Assembly (NCBI GenBank): GCA_015179045.1
Contig: WHUZ01000162.1
Location: forward strand, 1-61,711
Reading direction: 5' to 3'
Source: Kalaharituber pfeilii
Lineage: Eukaryota; Ascomycota; Pezizomycetes; Pezizales; Pezizaceae
Length of the DNA: 61,711 nucleotides
Notes under the pieces: model-generated
Seen by the model: only the letters and a program-made list of their open reading frames with translations
Database searches by the model: none
Told to the model about the DNA's origin: nothing
Position numbers and translations under genes: made by a program
Part shown: positions 23,609 to 34,548 of the stretch, piece by piece
Position numbering within the stretch: position 1 is the stretch's first letter
Layout: every line of letters starts with the position of its first letter

Positions 23609-24249
23609 AGGTTCCGGTCCGGTAGCGGGTCTAGTACTGGTTCGTCGGGGAACCTCAAGGTTCGGGCTTCCACGCGTTCTTTCTCCCCGTGCGTGAATGT
23701 CTCTATCGACTCTAGATTGGCTATTCCTTCCACGATGTCTCTCCTGGTCCCCCACGGAGCGCCGGTGATGTCCCTGGCAACCGTGTACTGCCATTTTTCT
23801 AGCTGTCTAAGCTTCTTCTCCTTCGGGTCTCCTTTCGCGTAGGACTGCCAGGCCCAGCAGCCATAGGTGGCTACGTTTCTTGCTATACTTGTGTAAATCT
23901 GTCTCCGTTTGCTCGGTGGTATCTTGGCGAGTCTTTGTGCGACCCCCCACGCCGCCTTCCCTAGATGCAGTCTCTTCTCGAAATGTTCGCCGAATTTGAG
24001 CTCCCAGTCCACTGTTAGTCCCACCAGGCGGTAGCTTTTTCCTTTGGTGCCGATTATCAGGGTCTCGGATTTCCGCGGGTCCAGCTCGAACCCTTCCTCC
24101 TTGGCTTCTTGGGCTAGCGTTCTCCGGTGGGTGTCTATGTCTTTTCGGAGCTGCTTCATCGATCGGCTGGAGATGACGCTGTGGAAGTCGTCTACGTATG
24201 ATCGTGTGAACTGTCGTCTGTCGGCTTTCTCCGCTAGAGCGAACCACAA
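23609..24249 (-). pseudogene. LINE reverse transcriptase, C-terminal part
   Basis: A minus-strand frame of about 210 codons starts abruptly. It contains SYVDDFHSVISS (the YxDD catalytic box), EEGFELDPRKSETLIIG, a LVGLTVDWELKFGEHFEKRL segment (RT thumb region) and then helices typical of the region between RT and RNase H in Tad/I-like LINEs (YTSIARNVATYGCWAWQS). The upstream fingers and palm and the downstream RNase H are absent. On the right the sequence ends in unrelated DNA. On the left it runs in frame into the inverted-repeat arm, so its last ~26 codons are not LINE protein. This is a 5'- and 3'-deleted remnant. Confidence 0.8.
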
Positions 24250-24287
24250 TGTTCGTCACTGGGCCAGCACATGAGTCATGAATTGGG

Positions 24288-24371
24288 CCTTTTTTTTTAT
24301 TTTTTTTATTTTTTTTTTTATCATTGATCGCGTGACGCCCTGGGGCTGTGGCGATTTTGTTACATATCGTA
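24288..24371 (-). mobile_element. Tail-only LINE insertion, type A hairpin, minus orientation
   Basis: On the minus strand: ATCGCC, ACAGCCCCAGGGCGTC, ACGCGAT, CAATGATA and a long A-run with occasional T. Flanks ATGAATTGGG (about 24278) and ATGAATTGGT (about 24374) fit a target duplication with one mismatch. Confidence 0.7.
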
Positions 24372-24864
24372 ACATATGAATTGGTGCGTTAGATACGTAA
24401 TAAAAGGGGTTGAGGAGAAAATCACCAACTCAGTTGTGATACCTACAGGAGCAAAGTATACCGGAAGCAGATTCAATAGCAGCGAGAGTGAGATTAGGAG
24501 GGAAATGGCTGAAGTCCTGCCAGTACAAGTGGGATAGAGCCGCTTGGCGTTGTAAGGGATTCTATTAAGTGCCGTTTCTGGCAATACAACTACCAAAATT
24601 CTAATTCTTGGCATCAACGCAATCCTTGTTGCTACCACAAGATATTACTAGAAACGGCGGAGGAATCCTGATATCTCTACCTAAGAAGATAACTACAAAA
24701 GTTCACTTAGAGCAAGAAGAATACTAGAAGTCTATTTGCTGAGGTTTTTAGTTATTTTATTAATAATAATTTAGCTATGATAACAAATCTATTATTCTTT
24801 ACTACAGCAGTGTTAGAAGAAGCGCAGCAAATTTTTATTATGTTGTCTTTATTATCCTCTAGCA
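24372..24864. other. No gene recognised
   Basis: AT-rich; one unremarkable minus open frame of 92 codons. Confidence 0.25.
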
Positions 24865-25153
24865 TGTGAGTAGGAAGTGGCAACTTGGGAGTCATATTAA
24901 TAACATCGCCGACAGCAACTTTCAAGTGGCAACTTGCAACCTGTCAGTGGCAATGGGGCTGTGCAAGCACACAGTAACGGTTTATCAATTATCCTTGGTA
25001 GTCTCTATACTTATTACTAGCAGCACATAGAGGTACCTAGTGGTACTTGTAAAAAAAATTGTTCGCGAGTGGGCTGGCCCATCCGCGAATCAGCCAGCCC
25101 ACCGATGAATTGGCCTATTCGCGAACTGCAATGTTCGTCGGTAGGCCAGAACA
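24865..25153 (+). repeat. Dispersed repeat, copy 2 (copy 1 at 2339-2600)
   Basis: See the first copy. This copy includes the self-complementary 'gtgggctggccc' and 'cagccagcccac' arms at about 25068-25105 and ends at 'gttcgtcggtaggccagaac', immediately before the satellite block. Confidence 0.65.
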
Positions 25154-25154
25154 T

Positions 25155-25850
25155 GGTTATGGAAATGAGTACCAAAACGACTCTTGAAGTGGCTGCCGAA
25201 ATGGCTGCTAAACTAGCTACTGAGTGCCTCAGGTCAGGCCGGCCATACCTGTCGACTTCACCTCATCTCACGCCGGCAGGTCGGATCTGCCATACCTGTC
25301 AAATTCAGCTCATTCTACCTCAGCTCATTCTCCTACATCTTATGCCAGTGGATCGGATCTGCCATACCTGTCAAATTGAGCTCATTCCACCTCATCTCAT
25401 GCTGGCACGTCGGGGCTGCCACATCTATCAAATTCAGCTCATTCTGTATCATCTCGTACCATCAGGTCAGGCCTGCAATTTATGTGAAATTCAACTCATT
25501 CTGACTCATCTCATGCCGTCGAATAGGGCCTGCCAAACCTGTCAACTTCAGCTCATTCTGCCTGCTCTTGTGCCATCGGATAGGGCCTACCAAACCTGTC
25601 AAATTCAGCTCATTCTGCATGATCTCCTACCGTCAGGTCGTGCCTGCCATACTGTCAAATTCAGCTCATTGTGCCTGATCTCGCGCCGTCAGGTCAGGCC
25701 GGCTATACATATCAAATTTAGCTCATCGCTCGCCGTCGGGCCGTACCTCCTCTTCCTGTCAAATCCAGCTCATTGCGCCTCATCTCGTGCCCTCGGGTCG
25801 GAACTGCCACTACGCATCACGTGCCGAAATGGCTACTGAAATGGCTGCCA
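25155..25850 (+). repeat. 57-bp satellite array with open reading frame, flanked by 12-bp units
   Basis: Starts with GAAATG..GCT 12-bp units, then about ten 57-bp units built around 'ctgtcaaattcagctcattc' and 'catctcatgccgtc'. Because 57 is a multiple of three, the frame stays open over ~250 codons with a 19-residue repeat (CHTCQIQLILPHLMPSGRA type). It is almost identical to 49436-49846 joined to 50520-50740, so the two blocks share a recent common source. Confidence 0.9.
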
Positions 25851-25854
25851 AAAC

Positions 25855-26689
25855 GGCCATCAATGAGGCTAAGGGTGACTCGGTGGCTATTTTTACAGAC
25901 GGCAGCCGCAGTGAGGAAGGCGGTGTTGGTGGCGGATGGTGCTGGAGGCAGGTGGTAGCAGGTGAGTCAGAGGGGTCCCGGTGGGTAGGCACAAAGGCAA
26001 CTGTGTGGGACGGTGAGGTCTCAGGAATGAGGGGTGCCCTTGAAGCAGTTGATGGCAGTGCAAAAGTACTACTACTCGCAGATTCTCAGGCAGCTATCAG
26101 TGCAGTCCAGAAAGCAGGAAAAACTGGCAAGGCAAGAACCGCAGACCTAGCGCGGGTGATAGAGCTGATTGCGGAGAGGCGGCGGAGGCTAAGGAAGGCG
26201 GATGCAGTGAAGCTGGCATGGGTCAAAGCCCACGTGGGGATAGAAGGCAATGAGAAGGCGGATGAGTTGGCCAAAGAGGGGGCCAAGGGCATGAGGTATG
26301 ATGGGCAGGCCACTGAGGGTGGGCTGCGTCAAGAGTTAGTTCGAAAAAGAAAAGAGGAGAGGGGGCGTGCAGGGTTTGGGAAGGGCAAATTCGTAAAGTG
26401 GGGCAGGAGAGCACTCACAAATTACACATGGCTGCGGACTGGAAAAGGCGGAGCTATGTGGAGGAGGATGGTCAGTGGCGAGGAGGTACAATGCACATGT
26501 GGTGAGGCATGGAGTGCTGAGCATGTGGTGTTCAGATGCACAGAACTGGAGCGGCCCCAGAGGAAGAACAAAAATGGGGCACATGTCACCTGGCAGTCCT
26601 GGGAGGACCTAGAGGAGAAAGGATGGAAGCAAGAAGGCGTGGAAGGTGACCCGGTCGAGTACTGGTTTGCCTGCCTCGATCTGGGGTAG
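25855..26689 (+). CDS. LINE RNase H domain and C-terminal zinc-finger region (5'-truncated)
   Basis: The frame enters from the 12-bp satellite units and becomes LINE sequence at about 25855. RNase H residues are visible: Asp in VAIFTDGSRS, Glu in VWDGEVSGMRGAL, Asp in LLLADSQAAISA, and Asp in GNEKADELAKEG after WVKAHVG. The domain is followed by CTCGEAWSAEHVVFRC, a C-x-C...H...C cluster at the place where Tad-like LINEs carry a terminal zinc finger. The stop is TAG at 26687-26689, and the 3' UTR and poly(A) follow directly. ORF1, endonuclease and RT are missing, as expected of a 5'-truncated insertion. The visible part is unbroken, so the insertion is probably young. The satellite-derived start codons upstream are not part of the original protein. 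Confidence 0.87.
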
Positions 26690-26845
26690 CCGGGGACCGG
26701 GGGACGGAGGGCACTGGGTGCTCAAGGGTGTATGTAGATTCCGTAGTTAGTTGTCTCAAACCTGACCCGGGTATATGGGTCCCTGCCATAGGCTGGTAGC
26801 CTGTATGCGGGGTTATGTGAATAAAAAAAAAAAAAAAAAAAAAAA
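26690..26845 (+). mobile_element. LINE type B 3' UTR, hairpin and poly(A)
   Basis: 'tgtagattccgtagttag', then CCTGCCAT, AGGCTGGTAGCCT (perfect 5-bp stem, 3-nt loop), TATGCGGGGTTATGTGAATAAA and a 24-A tail. This defines the intact B-type end and links it to the RNase H/CTCG-type LINE. Confidence 0.85.
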
Positions 26846-26846
26846 T

Positions 26847-27909
26847 TTGCCACCTCCCAGAGTTTGCCTCTTTAATTAGAGAATATCCAGATGCGGCGAT
26901 TGTTTTATTGAGGCTCACACAAGAAACACCCCCTACCCCAAGATTGTCAACGGTTAATATCAAGATCTGGACCCAACGTAACCGCAAAATCCCCGCAGAC
27001 CCTATCTACTGGACCAAACCCAACCAGACGCAGCTTCCACTCCCCTCCCTCGCCTTTGCCCTTAGCGGCATTGATGCTTCCCCCATCAATGACCTCCATC
27101 TTTACGCTTCCTACGAATGGGTTGAGAAGTATGCCAACCCAATCTACAAAACTATTCTCGATTCTGGTACTACTGTCATCCATGCTGCCTGCTGCAGCTG
27201 GCTTGAGATCCCTGCAGACCATCCAGTCCTCCGTACTGGGACTTATAACATGACGGAATCACTTACTGAAGCAGGTGGGCCCAAGCTCATCCCAATCCAG
27301 TTTCCCCAACAGTTTGACAAAAATGCAAAAGTGGTGGTGTTTATAAATGGGATGCATTTTGGTGATGGTCATAATTGGAGGGTTAGCACTGAAACAATTG
27401 ATGTATCAGAGAAGGGGTTCACGCTCAAACTGCGGACATGGGCGCAAACAGTTGTCTTGGGGTTGGGTGTGACATGGGTTGCATATCTGGAGGGCACTCC
27501 AGGCATCACCAGTGGAGTTGTCAATACAGCCCAGATGAGGCCTTCGGACTGCCCCCAGCAGTTTAATGCATGGTACAAGTCATTTGTCGGAGAGGTAAGT
27601 CTCTAGCCAATGTCATCCTCAACTTTTAGACCGATAAGGTTACTCGGAAACTGAGATAATTTTGAACCATTACAGGCAGTTTTTGAAAGCACCCCTAACA
27701 TCTTTCTCGGTCTGCATGCCTTTGATTTGGAGGCTGACACAACCTTCAGGCTTTGGACAGAGGTCATCAAGAGCTCAGAGACCAATCAGTATGGGTTTAT
27801 GTGGCGTGCAGGTACTTGGTGTGATACCAAAATGTACTTAACAGGGTTGGCTTATCTGGCTTTTGATCCCAATCTTGGAAAGGATCTCAGTGCCGGAACA
27901 CCAGTATAG
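26847..27909 (+). CDS. H-type lectin-domain protein, 5' end lost at a LINE insertion
   Basis: Two exons, 26847-27594 and 27676-27909, with an 81-nt intron (GTAAGT...TACAG), join in phase (FVGE, then AVFESTPNIFLGLHAFDL) and end at TAG. The first exon contains a segment (FPQQFDKNAKVVVFINGMHF, then GFTLKLRTWAQTVVLGLGVT) matching the H-type lectin fold: beta-strands, a Trp in TWA and the closing VTWVAYLEG. The second exon begins another such unit (NIFLGLHAFDL onward to YGFMWRAGTWCDT). The family binds GalNAc-like sugars and is found in some fungi. The frame is open right up to the poly(A) of the upstream LINE (IREYPDAAIVLLRLTQETPP), so the N-terminus was probably removed or displaced by that insertion. 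Confidence 0.65.
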
Positions 27910-29194
27910 TAGAGGTCACTGAGAGAGGAGCAAGAGCTTAAAATCGGACAAGATTCGGATTTTAAATAGGGTTAGTTGAATATGTGTGAAGGGGGTATGG
28001 AATGTCTGGGTGTTGATACGGTGATTACATATGGAGGCAGAACAGTGATGATTTGCGACATAATTCCACGTTGTTATTTTCATTTTATGCTTTAGCTAGC
28101 AAGTTGCAACTTTTACAACGTACTATACTTTGCTTGCGCATCCCATGAACGCCTGTTCTTGGCCACTGGCTGATATGGTTCCTCCCATCCCGCCTTTAAC
28201 TTCTGCCATCTCTTCTTATCAATAACGCAATACTACCACAGACCAAGTCTCTTCTCTCCATTCAGCGTGTGCTAGATACCTGTCCTTTTGCGTAACGATT
28301 TTCCTTTTGTTACTATCAATAATGTATTCTCCAGACGTAACCCAACTCTTTCCTATTTTGGCCATCGGGATTGTACACTGCTGTTCTGCGATATTTAGGA
28401 AATCATCTCGATTAAGGAAAAAATCGCCATATGCGCCCGGAGCATAGGGCGCACAGGAAAAAAACTGGGGAACATGTCACAACGCATCCCTGTCGTGTGC
28501 GCCATGTTGCACCCTGTCGCTCGTGGATCGCCCTGGGAAATGCGGTAACATGACAACCTCCCTTGGCATTCAAGAACATGTTAACCTAGCCCGGAACGTA
28601 AGTGGTCCCCCATAGCGCAATACAAAGTTAACTTCACTCCTTTAACGTACCAGACAATAGTGGCAATACCTGGGCTAAGCTGCTTGTGTGTGTTGCCCTC
28701 TAGCATCATCTACAACGAGACTTCGCTGCATGAGTTTGCCGACACATTTAACTACATTTCCGACGCGTCAAGTGGGACATAGAACTTTCAAAACTTTACT
28801 TCATTTAAAGCCGTACTCCTCACGATTTGTGAACACAAGCTCTGACCCTTCAAACATTCATTGGATTTTGAACTCTTCCGGAAATATACACATTGCATCC
28901 AAGGTGTCTCTAGACAATAGTTTGAATTTGTCAAATTCCTGAATGCAATTTGAAGGTACGTATGTCCCCTTGAGTCGCGAATAAAGTCTCAATTCACCCC
29001 AGAACTTGCACTCTCAAGCTCACTAATTGCAGCAACGAGTAATCCGACCTACGTACTCAATGGACATGGCACGTCGGAAAGGGCCTTAGATATGGGATAG
29101 AAAGATAATATTCTGGTAGTAGTAATTCCACTTTAATTCTTATACAGAAGATACACTAATTCCACCCTCTCGGACCTTTCAAATAAGAAAAAAA
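27910..29194. other. No gene recognised
   Basis: Contains 'tcgccatatgcgcccggagc' at about 28424, which only loosely resembles the type A hairpin and lacks a clear poly(A). Other open frames are short. Confidence 0.3.
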
Positions 29195-29460
29195 AACAGG
29201 AAAAAGAACATCAACAGCTTTCTACCAAGATGAAGAAAGGAAAAAAGAATATAATGGCTTTCTAGCAAGATGAAGAGGAAAAAAGAATATAAACGGCTTT
29301 CCAGCAAGATGAAGAGGAAAAAAGAATATAAACGGCTTTCCAGCAAGATGAAGAGGAAAAAACATCAACAACTTTGCACCAAGATAAAGAGGAAAAAACA
29401 TAAACGACTTTCCACCAAGATAAAGAGGAAAAAAAATAAACGACTTTCTGCTAAGGATAT
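29195..29460 (+). repeat. Minisatellite, ~39-bp units, A-rich
   Basis: 'aagatgaagaggaaaaaa' followed by 'gaatataaacggctttcc' repeats about six to seven times. One + frame reads a 13-residue unit (MKRKKEYKRLSSK type). It looks like a repeat rather than a gene. Confidence 0.85.
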
Positions 29461-29545
29461 CAATTTTCAGAACATATATACCACTCTGTAGGCTATAACT
29501 TGAATGAGATCAACAACTTGAACGAGACCAGATGCCAAAATAGAG

Positions 29546-30989
29546 CTACAAAACTTGTGAATCGTCAACTTCTGGGGACGAATCTACTTCAGTTAACGAA
29601 ACGCTATCATCAAGGACAAAAGTAGATGCAAGGGAAGAAGAGTACGCGGTAGTTGACCCCTCAAGATCAATATTCCGACGTACGGAGCCTGAGATCAGAC
29701 CTTCTGCAGTTGGCAATCTTGGGATTTTCATCTGCGAAATCTGAAGTGCAAGTCTTAATTCTGCTTCATATGCATCGCTTGTATCCACTGGGAGCGGCTC
29801 CACTCGCGTAAAGCTCAATTCGCGAAGTTCGGTATTGATTTTAGCGCTCACTTCTGCTTTAATAGTGTCTATCAGCAGCTTTTGTGCGATAGGTGTGTGT
29901 GCACTAAAAGTATCGCGAATTCGCCTGAAGTCCTCTTTTATACTGTCAGATTTCATCAAGAACCAATGTTAGATATAACTTACCTCCAGCAGTACGGTGT
30001 TTAAACTCATTTCTGCTCGCTGGTATGCAAACGCCTGACCTCCATGCTTCGAGACAGTGGTACAAAGCCGTGCAAACCAAGCAAATGAAGATATCATTAA
30101 TTGAGTCAAAAAACTCAGGATCAACAACACCTCGCATTCTTGGCCGAGCAAAATACTTTTGATAGATGACTTCAACAATCTCTTTTGCTCGAAAACGGCC
30201 TTCCGCTGTCTATATTCCGACACAATCTGTAAGAACTCAGACATAATACTACTTGATGATTTACTTACATTCCTAGTCTGCTCGAGGCAAGCAAATCGAT
30301 CCTCCAATAGCAGCCAATGAACTTTTCGGGCTATATCCTCTTTACTTAAAGTATTTATATTATAAAGAGTAGTCACACTGGTACGGCAAGCTGTTACCAG
30401 GTGAGATCTAGTCCGTGAGTGGACTGCCTTGAGCTTGAGTCAATGTCAGCTTCCTGGTTCAATAAAGATGCATGGATTTGAGTTACAAACATGTGACTCC
30501 ACCTCTTTTACCCGTGGCATATATTGTTTGAGACTATCCTCAGCTTTTACCCAAGCATGAATCACTAAATCAATCACATCTACGGCTGAGAGCAATGGCC
30601 CTTGAAATAATGTATATCTTCGAACTTCCTGTTCTGCGCGAAAGGTGAGGCCTCTGAGACGCTCCGGGATCATGATAACACTTCGCGTTTTCTTTCCGAT
30701 GTATGCTGTCGGATTTGAAGTGTCGGAAAGAGTGCTATTTGGTTCCTCATTTTCACTATCGGAGTCTACAATCGGATCATCCTAATGAATAGGCTCAGGT
30801 AAGTTTTCCTAGCTTAATATATTCTTCAGAGGAATTTACACTAACCTCAATATCCTCAGGTGCAAAGGAGACGATTTGAGCAACCCGCTTTACCCGCTCA
30901 TCACGAGTGTTCATATTTGACCTTTTCCTACCTCCTGAGGAACCAGCAGATAGTGATTGAGAGCTTGAGAGTGTTGGACGAGGTTTCAT
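29546..30989 (-). CDS. Multi-exon protein resembling DUF6532; 3' end uncertain
   Basis: Exons that join in frame are 30989-30846, 30781-30491, 30433-30269 and 30209-29984, separated by introns of 64, 57 and 59 nt, each GT...AG. The start is MKPRPTLSSSQSLS. The product has a charged N-terminus, then RLRGLTFRAEQEVRRYTLF, AVDVIDLVIHAWVKAEDSL, EDIARKVHWLLLEDRFACLE, GRFRAKEIVEVIYQKYF, and FFDSINDIFICLVCTALYHC before LEAWRSGVCIP. The final cluster (a Phe/Leu-rich helix ending in EAWRSG) is like the C-terminal part of DUF6532 proteins of fungi; this is a judgement from memory. A last intron (29943-29983) would put a stop right after the junction, whereas a 137-codon open frame (29546-29941) continues in another phase. 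Either the protein ends near here or one base has been lost. The gene lies 0.7 kb from another minus gene and 3.5 kb from a Plavaka transposase. Confidence 0.55.
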
Positions 30990-31001
30990 TGAGGTAATAG
31001 T

Positions 31002-31137
31002 AGAAGGTATAGAGAGAGGTAGAAGGTATAGAGAAAGGTAGAAGGTATAGAGAAAGGTAGAAGGTATAGAGAAAGGTAGAAGGTATAGAGAGAGGTAGAA
31101 GGTATAGAGAGAGGTAGAAGGTATAGAGAGAAGTAGA
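31002..31137. repeat. 19-bp tandem repeat, about seven copies
   Basis: The unit 'agaaggtatagagaaaggt' (alternating with 'agaggt') lies just upstream of the start codon of the gene at 29.5-31.0 kb. Confidence 0.9.
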
Positions 31138-31359
31138 AGCAGAAGTAGATGATGAAGGTTTAGAGTTAATCCGTGTAGGACGGAATCCACTGTCTATAAA
31201 GGTAATTGAACTAGGAGTGAGGGAGCGATAGGTATGTTTTCAACCCCTTTTACGTGTACTGTTTGCTAATGATAATACAGAGATTTTCTAGATAGGAAGA
31301 ATATTGCTTTTTCGATTTTTCGCATCCAAAGTCAGATACAGCCCTTAGCCTCACATGCT

Positions 31360-31434
31360 CACAGACCGCTTGCTATCACCATAGCCAGCGCGGCACGCGA
31401 TTAATGATATAAAACAAAACAAAAAAAAACAAAA
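31360..31434 (+). mobile_element. Degenerate tail-only type A insertion
   Basis: CACCATAGCCAGCGCGGCAC then GCGATTAATGATATAAAAC and an A/C-rich tail. Flanks 'atgctcacagacc' (about 31347) and 'atgctcgcacagcc' (31435) look like a decayed target duplication. Confidence 0.55.
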
Positions 31435-31485
31435 ATGCTCGCACAGCCAATAAGTTAGCCCCCACCTGCATCACTAAATACTGGT

Positions 31486-31649
31486 AACAGTTATCTCTGG
31501 GACCGGTGAGACGTGCCTACACTTGCATTAGTAGATCTTGGCAATGTAGGTATAAAACATTTGCTGCCAAACAATCTCGAAAATGCGTTATAGCAACGAT
31601 CCACTAATGCAAGTGTAGGCATATCTCACCGGTCCAAGAGATAACTGTT
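31486..31649. mobile_element. Small MITE, 164 bp, ~52-bp inverted arms
   Basis: Left arm AACAGTTATCTCTGGGACCG continuing to 31537. Right arm 31598-31649 is its inverse with a few mismatches. The centre of about 60 bp is unrelated. No target duplication is clear, so the superfamily is not assigned. Confidence 0.75.
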
Positions 31650-31697
31650 CTTCCGTGCTCAGACCTCGATCCGACGTCAGCTGTCAAATCAACGCAT

Positions 31698-33744
31698 CTA
31701 TGCATTAGCAGCATCCCAGAGCTCCTTTGCTCTTTTCTTGCCCGCATCCATGGCACGTTCATCACTTTTGCCATGACTTTTGGCTGTTCGGAACTTGCGA
31801 AGTCCTTTTCTTGCTATTGGACGCATCCTAACAACTTCTTCCCCTGTTGGAGGATTAAGATATTGAAGGTAGATAAACTCTTCATCATCACTATCTATTA
31901 GGTTAGGAGTGATATTGGCAAACTTCGCTTTGTGGGCTCTCTTTAGCTTATCAAGAACTTCTTTCTGACGATCTATCCGCTTTCTGGCCTCCATCTTTCT
32001 TTTTTCAAAGTTAGTGTCAGTTTTAAGCATTGTTCTTTTTGCTCCACCACTTGCTAATCTGATATAGGTATCAGAATCCGAAGCTGGATCATCATACTCT
32101 TCCAGCTCAAAGTGATCAGTGGCAAAATATCCGAGGCCATCAGGTGCAGGAGTATCGGCTCGCTTATTATGTTTCAAATAAACCTGAAGAGCTACTGGCT
32201 TGCTTGCTGTGTCTTGGAGGAATGCAGCGAACTCAGTATCTGTTGTGAGGTGTTCCAAGTCTACATCTGGATTGATGACAACTCCTGTAGCAGGCCGAAC
32301 TAAGCCAATGAATCCAACAGGCCAGGCCGGCCGACCAGGCCGGTATTCTCAGTGGCCTGGGCCGGCCTGGACCGGCCTGGACCGGCCTGATCCACATGAA
32401 TCAGGCCAACCAGGCCAGTCCAGGCCAATCAGGCCGGTCCAGGCCAATCAGGCCGGTTCAGGCCATTCAGGCCGGTTCAGGCCATTCAGGCCGCCGGTTC
32501 AGGCCAATCAGGCCGGTTCAGGCCATTCAGGCCGGTTCAGGCCAATTAAACGAATCACTCCACAGCTATCCAGCTGTATTGAGGCCAGCATTTACCAGAT
32601 TGTTTGCGTATTTAAATGAGTAGAATCTCCCGTATATCTAGAATTTTAAACAGCAGCGGTCTACGACTTTTGTCAAGTATGTATCACACTTTGTATTCAA
32701 GTATATATACTAAGAAATATTTTAGAAATGATGGACCTTCCAGATAATACAACAGACTGGACTCAATTCTTCGATGGTGATACCTGATGCGCAACTGTCA
32801 ATTACTGATAGTGGAAATATCCAGGACTATTAAAATCTAATTCACCTGGGTTAAATTCCAAAATCGCTTGAATTTACGTAAATGGCCTGGTCGGCCTGGA
32901 CTGGCCTGAATGGCCTGAACCGGCCTGAATGGCCCTCACGGCCTGAATGGCCTGAACCGGCCCTCACGGCCTGGCCTGATTGTTCAGGCCAGGCCAGGCC
33001 CAGAATTTCACGGCCCAGGCCAGTCCAGGCCTCCGGTTGGCCTGGCCTGGCCTGGCCTGTTGGATTCATTGGTAACTAAGCAGCCATAGATAGCTCTAAT
33101 AGTCCGTCCAGCAGGAATCTTGCTTTTGACTCCTCTATAGACTTCTTCCAAGCTTTTGCTTTGTAAAATAAAACGAGCTCTGTATTGTGGCCCAAGGTCC
33201 CATTTCCCCCATCGGACTGGTTGTATGGCGAGAGGTCCGGGATCAGCATCTGTGGCAGTATAGCAATTGTTATCCGCAGGATCAATAATAGACAACAACC
33301 GAAGGCTGGTTTCCGACAAATCTGAGGTGGAGATCCGACGTGGGGGGCAACAATTCCTCCATCAGCAGCTCTAATAACACCTGCAGCAGCATCCGTACTA
33401 TTCCGCTGTTGGTTTGCCCGTACTGTCAATTGTAGGTCTCTGCTTCGGATCTTCTTGCATGCATCTTGGCATAGTGCCTCTAACGCTTTTTTGGCTTCTC
33501 GTTGTCTAGCATTCCGCACGGGTAGTCCCAACAATTCAAGTCCAGAAGCAGGAATCCCAGGTACTGTCATGGCATAAACCACTAAGGCCTCCCATCCTGC
33601 TCTCCCAGCCTGTCGTATTCCCTTGATATTATTGGCTTTGCAATGAGAGGTCATAGCTTCCCGCCATTGATTATAGGTGGGGTCATTAGCAGACCACCCA
33701 AGTATCAATTTTGATTGGCTAACCAAGTTTGCAGGAGTTGGCAT
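31698..33744 (-). pseudogene. Unrecognised protein gene interrupted by a hAT-like element and a C-run frameshift
   Basis: The minus frame begins MPTPANLVSQSKLILGWS (33744) and runs through GIRQAGRAGWEALVVYAMTV and TDAAAGVIRAADGGIV. A one-base shift in a C6 run at about 33347-33352 moves the reading to PPRRISTSDLSETSLRLLS. This continues to RTIRAIYGCLV, where the 768-bp element lies. Removing the element and one 8-bp duplication gives IYGCLVRPATGVVINPDVDL in phase, continuing through EHLTTDTEFAAFLQDT to a stop at 31698-31700. The reconstructed product would be about 440 residues, ending in a basic coiled segment (MEARKRIDRQKEVLDKLKRA). I do not recognise the family. Its position divergent to a Plavaka transposase raises the possibility that it is part of that transposon, but no shared terminal repeat was found. 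Confidence 0.7.
32305..33072. mobile_element. Non-autonomous hAT-like element with AGGCC-rich subterminal arrays
   Basis: The termini CCAATGAATCCAACAGGCCA are inverted at both ends (left from 32305, right ending 33072). Flanking 8-mers are GAACTAAG (32297-32304) and TAACTAAG (33073-33080), seven of eight identical. Both ends are followed by dense GGCC-centred repeats ('caggccggttcaggccattc'), more than a dozen on the left and about eight in inverse orientation on the right. No transposase inside. Confidence 0.8.
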
Positions 33745-34548
33745 TTAATCTAAGTATGATTATCACTGTTAGTGCCAACCGGCAAAGCTACTCTAGTATG
33801 CATCCTTGTAAAACTTACCCAAAAGCTGACAACACTATAGATCGGAGAATTAATTTTGTAAAAGGAAATTCCTGTTTCTGGACAATAGTTCTCAAAGTAG
33901 AATGTAAGAAGCTATCTATATACTATTCAATAGTATACACGCAGGTTTGTTGACAGATATCCAGTATCTGATAGAAGGTAATAAAAGAAAGTTTTAGGAT
34001 ATACTAGAAATTGCTCCCTTGGAATAGAGAATGTTAGAGAGCTCTACTGGAAGATGCATGAAGGTCGAATATATATTAACAAGCTAACCATAATACTACT
34101 CATACTTTATGGCCAATGCGAAGGCCAAAGATAATAGAGAATGGCTAGTGTGTTAATTGCAATCGGTGCGATCAGGCTAAGCCAGTAAGGGGAAACCGAC
34201 TACCCTAGTAGGTGCTAGTACATGAATCAGTAGATTCCCGATGTACTTAGTCGGATTCTAGAATAATGCCTATTATTCTTTATCTACTGTACGAAAAGTC
34301 GTACCTTTGCAGCACAATGGGAGCATAAAGTCATTTTAGCCTCAAGACGTTACTAAGTCCAGTCGCCACCTCACAATAATGACTAGCACCTCCCCGGACT
34401 TGGTACTGTAAATTTGAAACTGAAGGTAACTTCTTACTAATGTAGGGTCTCTTGTAGACCCCTATTTGAAGTTCAATTGTCATTTAAAACTTAGAACTGA
34501 CCTAGTCTGGAAACTGTTCTTGATTTTACTATACTCACCATTAACTCA
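33745..34548. other. Divergent intergenic region
   Basis: About 800 bp between the divergent minus pseudogene and the Plavaka transposase. It should hold both promoters, but no TATA box or operator could be assigned. Confidence 0.3.

Noticed and set aside
25069..25839. 256-codon open frame.
   Set aside because: Satellite-derived; ends where LINE sequence begins.
28420..28465. Type A hairpin copy.
   Set aside because: Only TCGCCATA and GGGCGCAC fragments are similar; stem, TAATGATAT and poly(A) are missing.
29270..29491. Lysine-rich small protein (MKRKKEYKRLSSK repeats).
   Set aside because: Consists wholly of a 39-bp minisatellite with no other support.
32200..32623. Two overlapping open frames rich in Gln/Ala/Gly/Arg/Pro.
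   Set aside because: They arise from the AGGCC arrays of the hAT-like element.
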